Source of the DNA: Telmatospirillum sp.
Lineage (GTDB): Bacteria; Pseudomonadota; Alphaproteobacteria; CACIAM-22H2
NCBI GenBank assembly: GCA_020248985.1
Contig: JADCGL010000016.1
Coordinates: forward strand, 32,559 to 96,558
Reading direction: 5' to 3'
DNA: 64,000 bases
The notes beneath the pieces were generated by a model that was given only the letters and a program-made list of their open reading frames with translations, made no database searches and was not told the origin of the DNA. The first letter of the stretch is position 1. Each line of letters begins with the position of its first letter. Shown here piece by piece: positions 7,804-17,811 of this stretch. The translations under genes were made by a program, and so were the position numbers.

Positions 7804-8460
7804 CTACGCTGGTTCCAGTTCGCGTTTGGCCATCATGGCCTTGAAGGCCGGGCGCGCATGGCAGGCGGCAAGCCAGGCTTTGACGTTGGGCGCACCTTCG
7901 AACAATTCGGGTGCGGGCATCGCGTAGCGCAGCACTTCGGCCACATTGATGTCGGCCACGGTGAAGCGGGCACCGACGACAAAACCCGTCTTGGCAAGCG
8001 CGGCATCGAGCATCGCCACGGGGCCGCGCAGGGCGGCGATCGCGGCGTCGACAATCTTCGGGTCGCGTTCGGCCACAGGCTTGGCGACGCGGTAATAGAG
8101 AATATTGATGCTGTGCGGCTCGACCATGGTGCCGGCCCACAGGGACCATTGCGCCATCAGCCCTTCTTCGGCGAGCGTGGCGGGGGCGAGCGGGCCGCCA
8201 TGTTTGCGCGCAAGATAGAGATTGATCGCGAGCGATTCGGCCAAGACCAGCCCGTCATCCTCGATGGCCGGGATCGCACCCGCCGGGTTGATAGCGAGGA
8301 AGGCGGACGACTTGGTGTTGAGCGGAGCGCCGGGTGCGAGCGGATCGGCCAAGCGATTGGCCTGGATAACCGGCACGGATTCAAACGGCACCCCCATTTC
8401 GCCGCAGAGCCAAATGTTGCGCGTCGCACGGCTGCGATAGACGCCGTAGATCTTGAGCAT
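7804..8460 (-). CDS. Glutathione S-transferase family protein
   Basis: A 218-residue cytosolic GST. The thioredoxin-fold N-terminal domain (about 1-85) starts [17 protein letters not shown], with Ser or Arg near position 10 in the activating position, the cis-Pro region [14 protein letters not shown] and the glutathione-binding Glu-Ser pair in [12 protein letters not shown]. The helical C-terminal domain (about 95-215) includes [12 protein letters not shown], the N-capping box. Substrate cannot be told from the sequence. It starts 21 bases after nagZ, so it may be transcribed with that operon. Confidence 0.9.
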   Translation of the reverse strand: MLKIYGVYRSRATRNIWLCGEMGVPFESVPVIQANRLADPLAPGAPLNTKSSAFLAINPAGAIPAIEDDGLVLAESLAINLYLARKHGGPLAPATLAEEGLMAQWSLWAGTMVEPHSINILYYRVAKPVAERDPKIVDAAIAALRGPVAMLDAALAKTGFVVGARFTVADINVAEVLRYAMPAPELFEGAPNVKAWLAACHARPAFKAMMAKRELEPA

Positions 8461-8481
8461 GTGTTTTCCCCTGCTATTCGT

Positions 8482-9513
8482 TCAAGCGGCCAGAAAAGCC
8501 TGCAACTCCGCGGCCGCAGCCGCCAAATCGAAATCCGCCTGGCGGCGCTCGCGCCGCAGGCGATTGCCGACCGCGACCCGCGCCATTGCCGCATCGTCGA
8601 GCGGACGCGCAGCAGCGGCGATTTCGACCATCTCGGCGAAATTGCCGTTGCAATGAAGCACCGAATCGCAGCCCGCCACGAGGCAGCCAGTCGTGCGCAC
8701 CGCCATGGTGCCGGCTAGGGCCTGCATCGACAGATCGTCCGACAGCAGCAGCCCTTGGAAGCCGATCGTGCGGCGGATCGTGTCGTGAATGATCGTTTTC
8801 GAGATCGTCGCCGGATTGGCGGCGTCGATGGCGGTGTAGCGGATATGCGCGGTCATGCCCCAAGGCAGATCGGCGAGGGCTTTGAACGGCACGAAGTCGG
8901 TACGTTCAAGCTCGGCAAGCGGCGTATCGACGACCGGCAGTTCCATATGGCTGTCGGCATAAGCGCGCCCGTGGCCGGGCAAATGCTTGACGACCGGCAG
9001 CACGCCGCCCGCGAGCAGCCCGTCGGCCACCGCGCGCGCATAGAGCCCGATCGTCGCCGGATCGGCCCCGTAGGCGCGGTCGCCGATCACGTCGTGCGAG
9101 CCTGGGATCGGCACGTCGGCGACAGGCGCGCAATCGACGTCGATTCCAAGATCGGAAAGCTCGGCGGCGATCATGCGGAAATTGGTGCGCACGGCCGCAA
9201 GGGCGGCCGCCTGGCCGCGCTTGGCTGCACGGTCGACGAAGGTTTGGGCGGGCGGGGCTTTGCGCCAATGCGGCGGCTTGAGGCGCGACACGCGCCCGCC
9301 CTCCTGGTCGATCAGCACGGGCGCATCGCTTCGGCCCACGCTGTCGCGGAGATCCGCCACGAGCGCGCGCGTGGCGGCTGGCGTGTCGATGTTGCGCGCA
9401 AAAACGATGAAACCCAGCGGATCGGCGTCGCGGAAAAAGCGCTTTTCGTCGGGGCTCAGTTTGGTGCCGGCACAGCCGAAAATGGCCGCCAGGGGGCGTC
9501 GTTCGTTGGTCAT
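8482..9513 (-). CDS. nagZ: Beta-N-acetylhexosaminidase (muropeptide recycling)
   Basis: Glycoside hydrolase family 3 enzyme that removes N-acetylglucosamine from anhydro-muropeptides during cell-wall recycling. The 343-residue single-domain form is usual for Gram-negative NagZ. Visible motifs are LIDQEGGRVSRL (about 78-89), KHLPGHG followed by DSH carrying the histidine of the mobile catalytic loop, and LLSDDLSMQAL with the nucleophilic Asp. The start at 9513 overlaps the stop of the SPOR gene by four bases. Confidence 0.95.
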   Translation of the reverse strand: MTNERRPLAAIFGCAGTKLSPDEKRFFRDADPLGFIVFARNIDTPAATRALVADLRDSVGRSDAPVLIDQEGGRVSRLKPPHWRKAPPAQTFVDRAAKRGQAAALAAVRTNFRMIAAELSDLGIDVDCAPVADVPIPGSHDVIGDRAYGADPATIGLYARAVADGLLAGGVLPVVKHLPGHGRAYADSHMELPVVDTPLAELERTDFVPFKALADLPWGMTAHIRYTAIDAANPATISKTIIHDTIRRTIGFQGLLLSDDLSMQALAGTMAVRTTGCLVAGCDSVLHCNGNFAEMVEIAAAARPLDDAAMARVAVGNRLRRERRQADFDLAAAAAELQAFLAA

Positions 9514-10445
9514 CGCACTACGTTGCATCCAACCCCGCGCGCGCGCAAGGTTTCGCACGCCGCACGGGCCGCTTCGGGGATCGGGAACGGCCCTGCCTGC
9601 AGGCGTATGTACACGCCGCGCTCTCCCAAATCTGCACTCGTGTAGCTGGGGCTGAGCCCGCCCAGCACGTCGCCATGCTGGCGCAGCAGCCGCGCCCATT
9701 CGCGCTGGGCTTCGGCTTCGGCCCGCACCGAAGCAAGCTGGATGCGCGCCCCGCCCGCCGGTGCTGCCGCAACGGCGGCAGGCGCCGGTGTCGCCGGGCG
9801 CGTTTGGACTGGCGGCGGTGCAGCGACGGGTGGCGGTGCAGCGGCAACAGGCGGCGGTGCGGCGGGTTGGGGTGGCGGCGGGGCTGGTGTTGCAAGTTGG
9901 ACCGGCGGCGGTGCCGGGCGTGATGTTGCGGCAACTGGCGGCGGTGGCGGTGCTACGACGACGGCATTGGGCGGCGGCGCCACGTCCGGCGTTGCCGGGA
10001 TCGAGGCCACGGGGGCCGGCGGCGGCGTGGGGCGCGGCAGCGGCGCTTCGGGGCCCGGCAGCAAGCGCTCGACCGGGCGATTGACGGCGGCAGGCGCGCC
10101 CGGCCGCCCGGCCGGTGCGGCGGCACCCGCCGATTGCTGGCCGACACGGTCGTAGATTTGCGTGTTCTGGAACGGCACCTCGATGCCGCCAGGCGTTTCG
10201 GGGCGAAGTTTCATCGGCCGCGGATCGGCGCGCACTACTGGGATTGCGGCCGGCTCGAGGGCGCCGTCGCGATTCTGCACGAAGAAATAGGCGAGAAGAC
10301 TGCCGAACCCGACAACGACCGAAAACACGAACACGCCCGCCAACAGCTTGCCCCAGCTGCGCCCCTGCCCTGCAGCGGCACTCTCGGGCGGGCCCCCGAG
10401 CGGGGCATCGGCCTTTAGAATGGGTTTGGCACCTTCCGGCAGCAT
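9510..10445 (-). CDS. SPOR domain protein, single-pass membrane
   Basis: A 311-residue protein with a short cytoplasmic N terminus, one membrane helix (about 33-56, LLAGVFVFSVVVGFGSLLAYFF), a long Pro/Ala-rich periplasmic linker (about 110-230), and a C-terminal SPOR domain (about 232-309, starting ARIQLASVRAEAEAQREW). SPOR domains bind denuded glycan strands at the division site. It lies between argS and nagZ, its usual place in alphaproteobacteria, and is coupled to nagZ. The repeated proline codons make the linker DNA repetitive. Confidence 0.92.
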   Translation of the reverse strand: MLPEGAKPILKADAPLGGPPESAAAGQGRSWGKLLAGVFVFSVVVGFGSLLAYFFVQNRDGALEPAAIPVVRADPRPMKLRPETPGGIEVPFQNTQIYDRVGQQSAGAAAPAGRPGAPAAVNRPVERLLPGPEAPLPRPTPPPAPVASIPATPDVAPPPNAVVVAPPPPPVAATSRPAPPPVQLATPAPPPPQPAAPPPVAAAPPPVAAPPPVQTRPATPAPAAVAAAPAGGARIQLASVRAEAEAQREWARLLRQHGDVLGGLSPSYTSADLGERGVYIRLQAGPFPIPEAARAACETLRARGVGCNVVR

Positions 10446-10448
10446 CGC

Positions 10449-12206
10449 CTAGCGCAGCTCCTCGGCCGGCGTCACGCCCAGCAATTCGAGACCCGATGCG
10501 ACCGTGATCGCAACCGCGCGCAGCAGGGCCAAGCGCGCGAGCGTCATGTTGCGGTCGTCGGGCACGACGAAGCGCAAGGCCGTCTCGTGGTTGCCGCGTG
10601 TCCACAATGTGTGGAACGCGGAGGCAAGATCGTAGAGCCAGAACGCGACGCGATGGGGCTCGCCCGCTTCGGCCGCCGCCTCGAGCATGCGCGGGTAGCC
10701 CGACAGCAACCGGATCAGCGCCAGTTCCTCGTCGGAGCCCAGCAGATCGAGATCGGCTTTGGCGAGCGTCGCGTCCGACATGTCGAGCCCGGGAAACGCG
10801 ATTTCCGCCTGGCGCAAGGCCGAGCGGTGGCGCGCATGCGCGTACTGCACGTAAAAGACCGGGTTCTCTTTGGACTGCTCGCGCACCTTGGCGTAGTCGA
10901 AATCGAGATGCTGGTCTTGCTTGCGCGTCAGCATCACGAAGCGCACGACATCGGCGCCGACCTCGTCCACAACGTCGCGCAGCGTGACGAACGTGCCCGC
11001 GCGCTTCGACATTTTGACGGGCTCGCCCTTGTCCATCAGATTGACCATCTGGCAGAGCTTGACCTCGAAGGTCGCGCGGCCTTCCGACAATGCTTTGACG
11101 GCCGCATCGACGCGTTTGACGTAGCCGCCATGGTCGGCACCCCACACGTCGATGAGACGCGTGAAGCCGCGGCGGTACTTGTCGAGATGGTAGGCCATGT
11201 CGGCGGCGAAATAGGTCCAGCTGCCGTCGGACTTGGCGAGCGGTCGATCGACATCGTCGCCGAACTCGGTCGCCTTGAACAAAAGCTGCGGGCGCGGCTC
11301 CCAATCGTCGGGCTTCATGCCCTTGGGCGGCTCGAGCACACCGGTATAAACGAGATCGCGCAGCTTCAGCCGCTCGATCGCCTCTTCCACGCGCCCGCGC
11401 CCGACAATGTCGTCGCGCTCGCTCGTGAACACGGCATGGCGCACGCCGAGCGCTGAGAGGTCCTCGCGGATCAGCGCCATCATCGCCGCGATCGTTGCGG
11501 CCTTGAAGGGGGTGAGCCACTCGGATTCCGGTGCCGTCTTGAATCGGTCGCCGAGTTCGGCGGCGAGTTTGGCGCCGACGGGTTTCAGATAGTCGCCCGG
11601 ATAGAAACCTTCCGGAATGGCGCCGATTTCTTCGCCGAGCGCTTCGCGATAGCGCAGATGCGCCGAGCGCGCGAGTGTGTCGACCTGGGCACCGGCATCG
11701 TTGATGTAGTATTCGCGCGTGACCGCATGGCCGGTCTTGGCCAACAACGAGGCGAGCGCGTCGCCGACGACGGCCCCGCGGCAATGGCCGACATGCATCG
11801 GCCCCGTCGGATTGGCCGAGACGTATTCGACGTTCACTGCTTTGTCCGCACCCATACGGCTTTCGCCGTAGCGTGTCCCCAGCGCCAAGATCGCGCGCAC
11901 GAGATCGCGCCACACGCCGGGCTTCAAGCGCAGATTGACGAAGCCGGGACCCGCGATCGAGGTCGATGCAACGCGCGGATCGGCGGCGAGCTTCGACACA
12001 AGCATCTCGGCCACGTCACGCGGCTTGGTCCCTGCCCCTTTGGCCAGCACCAAGGCCGCATTGGTCGAAAGATCGCCGTGCGAAGGATCGCGCGGCGGCT
12101 CGACGACGGCGCGCGACAAATCGAGCCCGGCCGGCAACTTGCCTTCGGCGACAAGCGCGCCAAGTGCATCGGACAATGCGATATGGAATTCGGCAAAAAC
12201 GTTCAT
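10449..12206 (-). CDS. argS: Arginyl-tRNA synthetase
   Basis: Class I aminoacyl-tRNA synthetase that charges tRNA-Arg. 585 residues. The N-terminal additional domain (about 1-110) is followed by the HIGH-type motif in [18 protein letters not shown] (about 128-145), the KMSKS-type motif [13 protein letters not shown], and the helical anticodon-binding C-terminal domain ending in the family-typical hydrophobic motif. The ATG at 12206 shares one base with the dgt stop (TGATG), so translation is probably coupled. A longer upstream reading in the same frame belongs to dgt in another frame. Confidence 0.97.
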   Translation of the reverse strand: MNVFAEFHIALSDALGALVAEGKLPAGLDLSRAVVEPPRDPSHGDLSTNAALVLAKGAGTKPRDVAEMLVSKLAADPRVASTSIAGPGFVNLRLKPGVWRDLVRAILALGTRYGESRMGADKAVNVEYVSANPTGPMHVGHCRGAVVGDALASLLAKTGHAVTREYYINDAGAQVDTLARSAHLRYREALGEEIGAIPEGFYPGDYLKPVGAKLAAELGDRFKTAPESEWLTPFKAATIAAMMALIREDLSALGVRHAVFTSERDDIVGRGRVEEAIERLKLRDLVYTGVLEPPKGMKPDDWEPRPQLLFKATEFGDDVDRPLAKSDGSWTYFAADMAYHLDKYRRGFTRLIDVWGADHGGYVKRVDAAVKALSEGRATFEVKLCQMVNLMDKGEPVKMSKRAGTFVTLRDVVDEVGADVVRFVMLTRKQDQHLDFDYAKVREQSKENPVFYVQYAHARHRSALRQAEIAFPGLDMSDATLAKADLDLLGSDEELALIRLLSGYPRMLEAAAEAGEPHRVAFWLYDLASAFHTLWTRGNHETALRFVVPDDRNMTLARLALLRAVAITVASGLELLGVTPAEELR

Positions 12207-13402
12207 CAAGCTTCCCCAGTCAGTCGGCGATGTTCGCCCAAGGCAAAATTGTCGGTCATGCCGGCAATGTAGTCGGCAACGGCGCGCGCTGCACGCAGCC
12301 GGTCGGGGCCGGCCGCAACCGAGCGCCATTGTTCGGGCAACAGCTGCGGCTCGGCGTGGAAGCACGCGAAAAGTTCGGCCACCACGCGGCGCGCATGTTC
12401 GGTGCGGATTTTGACGCTCGGATGGCGATACATGCGCTCGAACAGAAAATCCTTCAACGAAGCCATCTGCGCCACCATGGCAGGCGAAAATGCCGCGAGC
12501 GGGCGGCGCAGATTGCGCACCGCATCGACCGAGCCGGGTCGGATCGCGACGATGTTGGCACTCGTTTGGGCCAGCAGATCCTCGACCATCGTGCCGACCA
12601 GGCGGCGCACCAACTCGCCGACCTTGCGGCCCAACTCGATGCCCGGATGTTGCGCCTCGATTGCGGCCAAAACGGGGCCCGCCAGGGCGATATCGGCAAG
12701 GTCCTCAAGTGCGAACAAACCGGCGCGCAAACCGTCGTCGAGATCGTGTGCGTTGTAGGCGATGTCGTCGGCAAGGGCGGCGATCTGCGCTTCGGCACTC
12801 GGGTAGCTGTGCAGTTCGAGATCGTGGTCGGAAGCGTATTCGGCGATCGCAGCCGGAAACGGGGCCAGCACCGGGCCGTTGTGCTTGACCACGCCCTCCA
12901 GCGTTTCAAAGGTGAGGTTGAGCCCGTCGAAGCCGAAATGGCGGCGCTCGAGTTTGGTCAGCACGCGCAAAGTTTGCGCATTGTGGCTGAAGCCGCCATG
13001 ACCCGTCATTGCAAGATCGAGCGCTTCTTCGCCCGCATGGCCGAACGGCGTGTGCCCGAGATCGTGCGCGAGGGCGAGACACTCGGTCAGGTCCTCGTCG
13101 AGACCGAGAGCGCGGGCGAGCGTGCGCGCGATCTGCGCCACCTCCAACGAATGGGTGAGGCGCGTGCGGTAATGGTCGCTTTCGGGGGCGACGAAAACTT
13201 GCGTTTTGTGCTTGAGGCGGCGAAACGCAGTCGAATGGATCACGCGGTCGCGGTCGCGCTGGAACGGCGTGCGCAACGCACTCGGCGCTTCCGGCCAGCG
13301 GCGTCCGCGGCTGGCCCCTGGCTGGCAAGCAAAAGCCGCTTTGCCCCCGGAACCCGCCGGAAACAGGGCGGAATTCGACTCGATTGCGGCAGTCCCGATC
13401 AT
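12206..13402 (-). CDS. dgt: Deoxyguanosinetriphosphate triphosphohydrolase-like protein
   Basis: HD-superfamily dNTP triphosphohydrolase, 398 residues. The motif order is [10 protein letters not shown], then [11 protein letters not shown] (first His), [16 protein letters not shown] (HD pair) and a later conserved Asp in [15 protein letters not shown]. The enzyme hydrolyses dNTPs to nucleoside and triphosphate and may trim nucleotide pools. It is first in the dgt-argS-SPOR-nagZ operon and divergent from erpA, with a 118-base shared upstream region. Confidence 0.93.
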   Translation of the reverse strand: MIGTAAIESNSALFPAGSGGKAAFACQPGASRGRRWPEAPSALRTPFQRDRDRVIHSTAFRRLKHKTQVFVAPESDHYRTRLTHSLEVAQIARTLARALGLDEDLTECLALAHDLGHTPFGHAGEEALDLAMTGHGGFSHNAQTLRVLTKLERRHFGFDGLNLTFETLEGVVKHNGPVLAPFPAAIAEYASDHDLELHSYPSAEAQIAALADDIAYNAHDLDDGLRAGLFALEDLADIALAGPVLAAIEAQHPGIELGRKVGELVRRLVGTMVEDLLAQTSANIVAIRPGSVDAVRNLRRPLAAFSPAMVAQMASLKDFLFERMYRHPSVKIRTEHARRVVAELFACFHAEPQLLPEQWRSVAAGPDRLRAARAVADYIAGMTDNFALGEHRRLTGEA

Positions 13403-13467
13403 CTTGCGGGCAAGCTAACGTCGCGCTGGCCTTACCGCAATGTCGAATACCCCTATTTTCCCTGCCA

Positions 13468-13496
13468 TTGACATTTCGCGAGCGATTCTTAACTCT
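13468..13496 (+). promoter_or_regulatory. Probable promoter for erpA-xthA
   Basis: A perfect -35 TTGACA lies at 13468-13473. The -10 is weak: TAACTC at 13490-13495 after 16 bases is the best option. GATTC at 13484-13488 is a GANTC methylation motif and overlaps a TTAAC half-site, so timing by CcrM or CtrA is conceivable but not shown. Confidence 0.4.
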
Positions 13497-13520
13497 AGAA
13501 GGCAGACAGGAGTTCCTTTG

Positions 13521-13877
13521 ATGTCCGACACAGCGCTTGCCGAGAAATCGGCGGAATTTGCCGTCACCGACGCCGCCGCGCGCCGGATTGCGTTCATTCT
13601 GAGCCAGGAAGAACACAAGGGCATGATGCTGCGCATCGCCGTTTCGGGCGGCGGCTGCTCGGGCTTTCAGTACGGTTTTTCGTTCGACGACCGCGCTGCC
13701 TCGGGCGACCTTCTGGTCGAGCGCGAAGGCGCCAAGGTTGTGATCGACGAAACCTCGCTCGAATTGCTGGCCGGCGCGCAGATCGACTACGTGGAAGACA
13801 TGATCGGCGCTTCGTTCCAGATCAAAAATCCGGTCGCCAAATCGTCGTGCGGCTGCGGCAATTCTTTCTCTGTCTGA
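13521..13877 (+). CDS. erpA: Iron-sulfur cluster insertion protein, A-type carrier
   Basis: A-type Fe-S carrier of 118 residues, typical for ErpA/IscA. The three ligand cysteines are in SGGGCSGFQYG (about residue 51) and the C-terminal SSCGCGNSF (about 112 and 114). It passes clusters to target enzymes. The ATG at 13521 is chosen because AGGAG stands upstream at proper distance; an in-frame ATG at 13440 lies before the promoter. Its place between dgt (divergent) and xthA (22-base gap) is a common alphaproteobacterial order. Confidence 0.94.
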   Translation: MSDTALAEKSAEFAVTDAAARRIAFILSQEEHKGMMLRIAVSGGGCSGFQYGFSFDDRAASGDLLVEREGAKVVIDETSLELLAGAQIDYVEDMIGASFQIKNPVAKSSCGCGNSFSV

Positions 13878-13899
13878 CGCTAGACCGGGGCGCTCGCCC

Positions 13900-14670
13900 T
13901 TGAAAATCGCCACTTGGAACGTGAACTCGGTGCGCGCGCGCGTGCCGCATCTCGTGGCATGGCTCGGGCGATTTGCGCCCGACGTGGTGCTGCTGCAGGA
14001 ACTCAAATGCATGGACGCCGATTTCCCGATGATGGAAATCGAAGCGACCGGCTATCGGGCATCGTTCCAGGGCCAAAAGAGCTACAACGGCGTTGCCATC
14101 CTCGCACGCGAAGCGATCGAAGACGTCGTGATCGGCCTGCCCGGCGACCCGGAAGACGCGCAAGCCCGCTATATCGAGGCGACGGTTTCGGGCGTGCGCG
14201 TGGCCTCGATCTATCTGCCCAACGGCAATCCGAACCCAGGTCCCAAATTCGACTACAAGCTCGGCTTTCTCGCCCGCCTCGAGGCGCATGCGCGCGGTCT
14301 ACTCGCCCTCGAGCGGCCCGTGGTGCTCGGCGGCGACTACAATATCTGCCCGACCGAAACCGACGTTTGGGACGAAAAGGCGATGGCGGGCGATGCGCTC
14401 ATCGATCCTTTGTCGCGCGCGGCGTGGCGGCGCATCGTCAACCAGGGTTGGACGGATGCGCTGCGCCAGATCCATCCGCAATTGCGGCTCTACAGCTACT
14501 GGGACTATTTCCGCGACCGTTTCACGCACGACCACGGCCTGCGCATCGACCATCTGCTGCTGTCGCCGCAGGCCGCCGACCGGCTGATGGACGCCAATGT
14601 CGACCGCAGCCCGCGCGGCCTCGAAAAACCGTCGGATCACACGCCGGCCTGGGTCGAACTACGCGGCTGA
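13900..14670 (+). CDS. xthA: Exodeoxyribonuclease III (AP endonuclease)
   Basis: DNA repair enzyme of the exonuclease-endonuclease-phosphatase fold, 256 residues, acting on abasic sites. Motifs run in order: MKIATWNVNSVRAR, VLLQELKCMD (metal Glu), SYNGVAIL, YLPNGNP, GGDYNICPTETDVWD (catalytic Asn/Asp), RIDHLLLSP and KPSDHTPAWVEL (catalytic His). The start is TTG at 13900, which gives the usual N terminus MKIATWN; no ATG is available there. The last 12 bases overlap the convergent LysR gene. Confidence 0.95.
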   Translation: MKIATWNVNSVRARVPHLVAWLGRFAPDVVLLQELKCMDADFPMMEIEATGYRASFQGQKSYNGVAILAREAIEDVVIGLPGDPEDAQARYIEATVSGVRVASIYLPNGNPNPGPKFDYKLGFLARLEAHARGLLALERPVVLGGDYNICPTETDVWDEKAMAGDALIDPLSRAAWRRIVNQGWTDALRQIHPQLRLYSYWDYFRDRFTHDHGLRIDHLLLSPQAADRLMDANVDRSPRGLEKPSDHTPAWVELRG

Positions 14671-15546
14671 ACCCTCGAAAGCGGCTTTGTGCGTGGCCAG
14701 TTCGCGCCCCGCAAAATCGACGAAGGCGCGCACGCGCGCGGTGCGCCGCAAATCGGGATGGGTCAGCAGCCACAGGCTGCTCGCCATCTCCGGGATCGGC
14801 TTGGTGCAGCGCACGAGACGTGCATCGCGGTCGCCGACAAAACACGGCAAAGCGGCGATGCCAAGCCCCGCCCCTGCTGCCAAGCGCAACGCGTTCAGCG
14901 AGTTTGCGCGCAGCACAATGCGCTCGGCTGCGACGTGCTGTGCTATCCAACGCGCGCTCGCCAAATGCGCAAGTGTGTCGTCCGGCGCGACGAAGGGGCT
15001 TGCTGCCGGATCGGCGGCGCCCGCCGCGTAGAGTGCCGTCGCAATGCCGCAGATACGTCGCGCCACGAGCCCGTCGGGCGGGGTTGCAGCAGCGCGCAGG
15101 GCCACATCGGCATCGCGCTTCGCGAGCGTGAAAAACGCATTGGCCGTCGCAAGCTCGATCGCGATCTCCGGAAACACGGTCGCAAACTTCGCGACCAACG
15201 GCACCATGATATCGAGCAGCGTGTCCGGCAAGGTCACCCGCACTGTTCCGCGCGGCAGCAGGTCGCGCCCCGCAAGCTGGCGATCGAGCGTTGCGAGTTC
15301 CTCGAGCACGCGCCCGGCCGTCGAGATTGCCAATTCGCCGGCGGCCGTCGGCGCATAGCCGTCGCGCGCGCGCTCGAAGAGCCGCACGCCCAAACGCCTT
15401 TCGATCGTACCCAAACGTCGATAGGCGCTGGAATGGTCGATGCCGATGGCGCGCGCGGCCGCCGCAAGCGTGCCTGCGCGGCCAATCTCGCGCAGCAAAT
15501 GAAGCGCGTCCGGTGCCAATAGACTTTGCATCTGCTGCAAACTCAT
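14659..15546 (-). CDS. LysR-family transcriptional regulator
   Basis: A 295-residue LysR-type regulator. The winged helix-turn-helix is at about 10-70 (LREIGRAGTLAAAARAIGI, then SSAYRRLGTIERRLGVRLFER). The effector-binding domain covers about 90-290. The gene is divergent from a GST with 78 bases between the two starts, so the GST is the likely target and the effector may be a GST substrate. The 3' end overlaps xthA by 12 bases in convergent orientation. Confidence 0.92.
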   Translation of the reverse strand: MSLQQMQSLLAPDALHLLREIGRAGTLAAAARAIGIDHSSAYRRLGTIERRLGVRLFERARDGYAPTAAGELAISTAGRVLEELATLDRQLAGRDLLPRGTVRVTLPDTLLDIMVPLVAKFATVFPEIAIELATANAFFTLAKRDADVALRAAATPPDGLVARRICGIATALYAAGAADPAASPFVAPDDTLAHLASARWIAQHVAAERIVLRANSLNALRLAAGAGLGIAALPCFVGDRDARLVRCTKPIPEMASSLWLLTHPDLRRTARVRAFVDFAGRELATHKAAFEGSAA

Positions 15547-15624
15547 TTGGCGATATTGCCATATTCATTTGCATGAAACGACAAAGAATGATGGGCAATC
15601 CCTTTGTCTGTTGGAGCCCCTCCC

Positions 15625-16296
15625 ATGACCGTCACACTTGTGAGCCACAATCTTTGCCCCTATGTGCAGCGCGTCGCGATCGCGCTTACCGAAAAGAATG
15701 CCTCGTTCGAACGCACTACAATCGATCTGGCAGCCAAACCCGATTGGTTTGTGGCGATCTCGCCGCTGGGCAAAGTGCCGTTGATGCGCATCCCCGAAGG
15801 CAAAGGCGAAGCCGTGCTCTTCGAAAGCGCCGCGATCGCCGAGTATGCGGACGAAGCCTATCCCGGCCCCGACCTGTTGCCGCGCGCGCCGCTTGCGCGT
15901 GCGCGCCATCGCGCTTGGATCGAATTCGCCTCAAGCCTGCTTGGCGATATCTGGCGCCTCGAAACGGCCAAAACAGAGGATGTGTTCTCGGCCGCCTGCG
16001 GCAGCCTCACGCTGAAACTCGCGCGCGTCGAAGAAGCGCTTGGGCAGGGGCCCTATTTCGCGGGCGAAGCCTTCGGCCTGGTCGATGCGGCGTTCGCACC
16101 CGCCTTTCGCTATTTCGACGTGTTCGATGGAATCGGGCCAACCGTTTCGTTCGCCGATTTCCCGAAGACCGCCGCATGGCGCACCGCTCTTGCGGCCCGC
16201 CCAAGCGTGCGCGGCGCCGTCTCACCGGCATATCCCGAATTGCTGCACGATTTCCTGAAGCGCTGCGAAGCGGTGCTCTTGGCGCGCGCCGCCTAG
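15625..16296 (+). CDS. Glutathione S-transferase family protein (CPY-type)
   Basis: A 223-residue GST with the N-terminal motif CPYVQRV at residues 11-17, whose Cys is a likely catalytic or redox residue as in beta- and omega-like GSTs. The glutathione loop [10 protein letters not shown] and [12 protein letters not shown] follow; the C-terminal helical domain runs from about 90. The ATG at 15625 has GGAG eight bases upstream. Divergent from the LysR gene, probably under its control. Its stop overlaps the stop of the convergent chemoreceptor by four bases. Confidence 0.9.
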   Translation: MTVTLVSHNLCPYVQRVAIALTEKNASFERTTIDLAAKPDWFVAISPLGKVPLMRIPEGKGEAVLFESAAIAEYADEAYPGPDLLPRAPLARARHRAWIEFASSLLGDIWRLETAKTEDVFSAACGSLTLKLARVEEALGQGPYFAGEAFGLVDAAFAPAFRYFDVFDGIGPTVSFADFPKTAAWRTALAARPSVRGAVSPAYPELLHDFLKRCEAVLLARAA

Positions 16297-17690
16297 ATCT
16301 TGTAGGCGACGCGCACGCCGCCCCAGTGGCGGCCGCGTATAGAGATTGGCGCCGAGACGTCTTTCATCAGCGCGAATTGGCCGTTGCCCATGTCGCGCCG
16401 ATAGGTCTGCACGAGGAAGGGCTGCGTGCTGCGCCCGGCCGCCAAACCCACGCGGTCGTTGAAGATGCGTCGGTTGCGCGCATTGGCGGTATTCCAGGCG
16501 ACGTCGTTGCCCTGCGGCTGCGAGAATTTTCGGTTGTGCGTCGGCAGATAGCCGTTGCGGTCGACGGCCGCACAGAACACGATGCGCGGATCGACATTCA
16601 GCATCGGCTCCTGGATCGCCGGGAACAAACGGTCGGTTGCGTCGAGGAAGCGCGTGCGCACCTGCTGCGGATTCGTGCCCGTGATTGGCACGTACTGCTC
16701 GTCGAACAAATCCGCCGTCGACAGCCGCCCGCTTTCCAACTCGGCTTCGAGTGCGGCCGCGATCTTGGCCGCAGCACCTTTGGCCGCGTCTATGAAGGGG
16801 GTATCGACAGTCTCGATACCCGAGGCCGCCGTGGCGGCGATCAGTCGCTCGCCCATGCCGACCAGGCGATCGACGCGTGCTTGCGTATTGTCGAGCGCTT
16901 TGCGCGATGCGTCGTTCGTGGCCGTGAGATCGCCCATCGCCTCGCTCACGCTTCGCGAGCGCGTGTCGATATGCCCGACCGCCGTCGTGATCTGACCAAG
17001 CCGATCGGACACGTCGCGCACATGCACGCTGATCGTGTCCATCACTTCGGCGATCGCCGCCCCGCCCTGTTCGGCCGACTTGGCGCGTTGCAGCGAGTTT
17101 TCCGACTGGCCGATCAGGCGCGAGGCCTGCTGGCCCAGCGTCTTGAGCGTCGCGTCGATTTCGCCGGTGGCTTCGGCCGTTTGGCGTGCAAGCGCCTTCA
17201 CCTCGCTTGCGACGACCGCGAAGCCCTTGCCCGCATCGCCCGCCCGCGCCGCCTCGATCGTGGCGTTGAGTGCCAGGAGATTGGTCTGCCGCGCGATCGC
17301 ATCGATGCCCTTGGCCACGCGACCGATGCCGTCGAGGGCCGCGCGCAGACCGGTAAGGTCGTTTGCAATGCCGCGCGTGATCTCGACCAAGGCGGCAATC
17401 TCGCGAATGGCGCTATCGACCTGCGTCTTGGACGCCGTCATTTCGCCCGAGACGCGCTGCGCCAAAGTTCCCGCTTCGCCGGCGGCCGTCGCAACCTGGT
17501 GGTTGGCCGTGCTGAGTTCGGCCGTTGCCGCACGCACCGAGTCGAAACGCTCGATCTGCACTTTCAGATTGGCGGTGAGTTCGCCCACGAACCCGGCGAC
17601 ATCGGCGATTTCGACGCCAAGCGTCCCCGCTTCGGTCGCAACGGTTTGCATCAGCGCTTTGGCTTGATCGCTCGCGGTCGACAAGGGCAT
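16293..17690 (-). CDS. Soluble methyl-accepting chemotaxis protein with C-terminal sensor region
   Basis: A 465-residue chemoreceptor with no signal peptide or membrane helix, so it should be cytoplasmic. The signalling domain comes first (about 10-290), with the conserved hairpin tip [19 protein letters not shown] and [18 protein letters not shown] sensor-like C-terminal part (about 300-465) ends with an aromatic-rich stretch ([18 protein letters not shown]) resembling a small Cache/PAS-type domain; the ligand is unknown. The ATG at 17690 has AGGAG seven bases upstream; a GTG at 17699 is less likely. A CtrA-type site lies about 75-90 bases upstream. No other chemotaxis gene is nearby. Confidence 0.88.
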   Translation of the reverse strand: MPLSTASDQAKALMQTVATEAGTLGVEIADVAGFVGELTANLKVQIERFDSVRAATAELSTANHQVATAAGEAGTLAQRVSGEMTASKTQVDSAIREIAALVEITRGIANDLTGLRAALDGIGRVAKGIDAIARQTNLLALNATIEAARAGDAGKGFAVVASEVKALARQTAEATGEIDATLKTLGQQASRLIGQSENSLQRAKSAEQGGAAIAEVMDTISVHVRDVSDRLGQITTAVGHIDTRSRSVSEAMGDLTATNDASRKALDNTQARVDRLVGMGERLIAATAASGIETVDTPFIDAAKGAAAKIAAALEAELESGRLSTADLFDEQYVPITGTNPQQVRTRFLDATDRLFPAIQEPMLNVDPRIVFCAAVDRNGYLPTHNRKFSQPQGNDVAWNTANARNRRIFNDRVGLAAGRSTQPFLVQTYRRDMGNGQFALMKDVSAPISIRGRHWGGVRVAYKI

Positions 17691-17754
17691 TGGCGCCACT
17701 CCTGTTTTTTTGGTTCGTTCTTAACGCAAACTACTATTTTTCCATCGGTCGCAC

Positions 17755-17778
17755 GCGCAAGGTTAAGAAAGGTTTAAC
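17755..17778 (-). promoter_or_regulatory. CtrA-type binding site and candidate promoter upstream of the chemoreceptor
   Basis: TTAA (17763-17766), seven bases, TTAAC (17774-17778) matches the CtrA consensus TTAA-N7-TTAAC fully. On the minus strand it abuts a possible -35 TTGCGC (17760-17755), with ATAGTA 17 bases later as a weak -10. A further TTAAC half-site lies at 17721-17725. CtrA commonly binds at or next to the -35 of genes it activates, and motility and chemotaxis genes are frequent targets in alphaproteobacteria. Confidence 0.5.
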
Positions 17779-17811
17779 GGGCAGCCATGTCGCTAACATT
17801 TGCGCTCCCCG

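Noticed and set aside
9742..10155. Gly/Ala-rich plus-strand reading frame that looks like a repeat protein
   Set aside because: It is the antisense of the Pro/Ala-rich linker of the SPOR protein.
8482..11913. A 1143-codon minus-strand reading frame
   Set aside because: Its end is NagZ; the remainder is an Arg-rich shadow across the SPOR and argS genes, which have clear homologous products in other frames.
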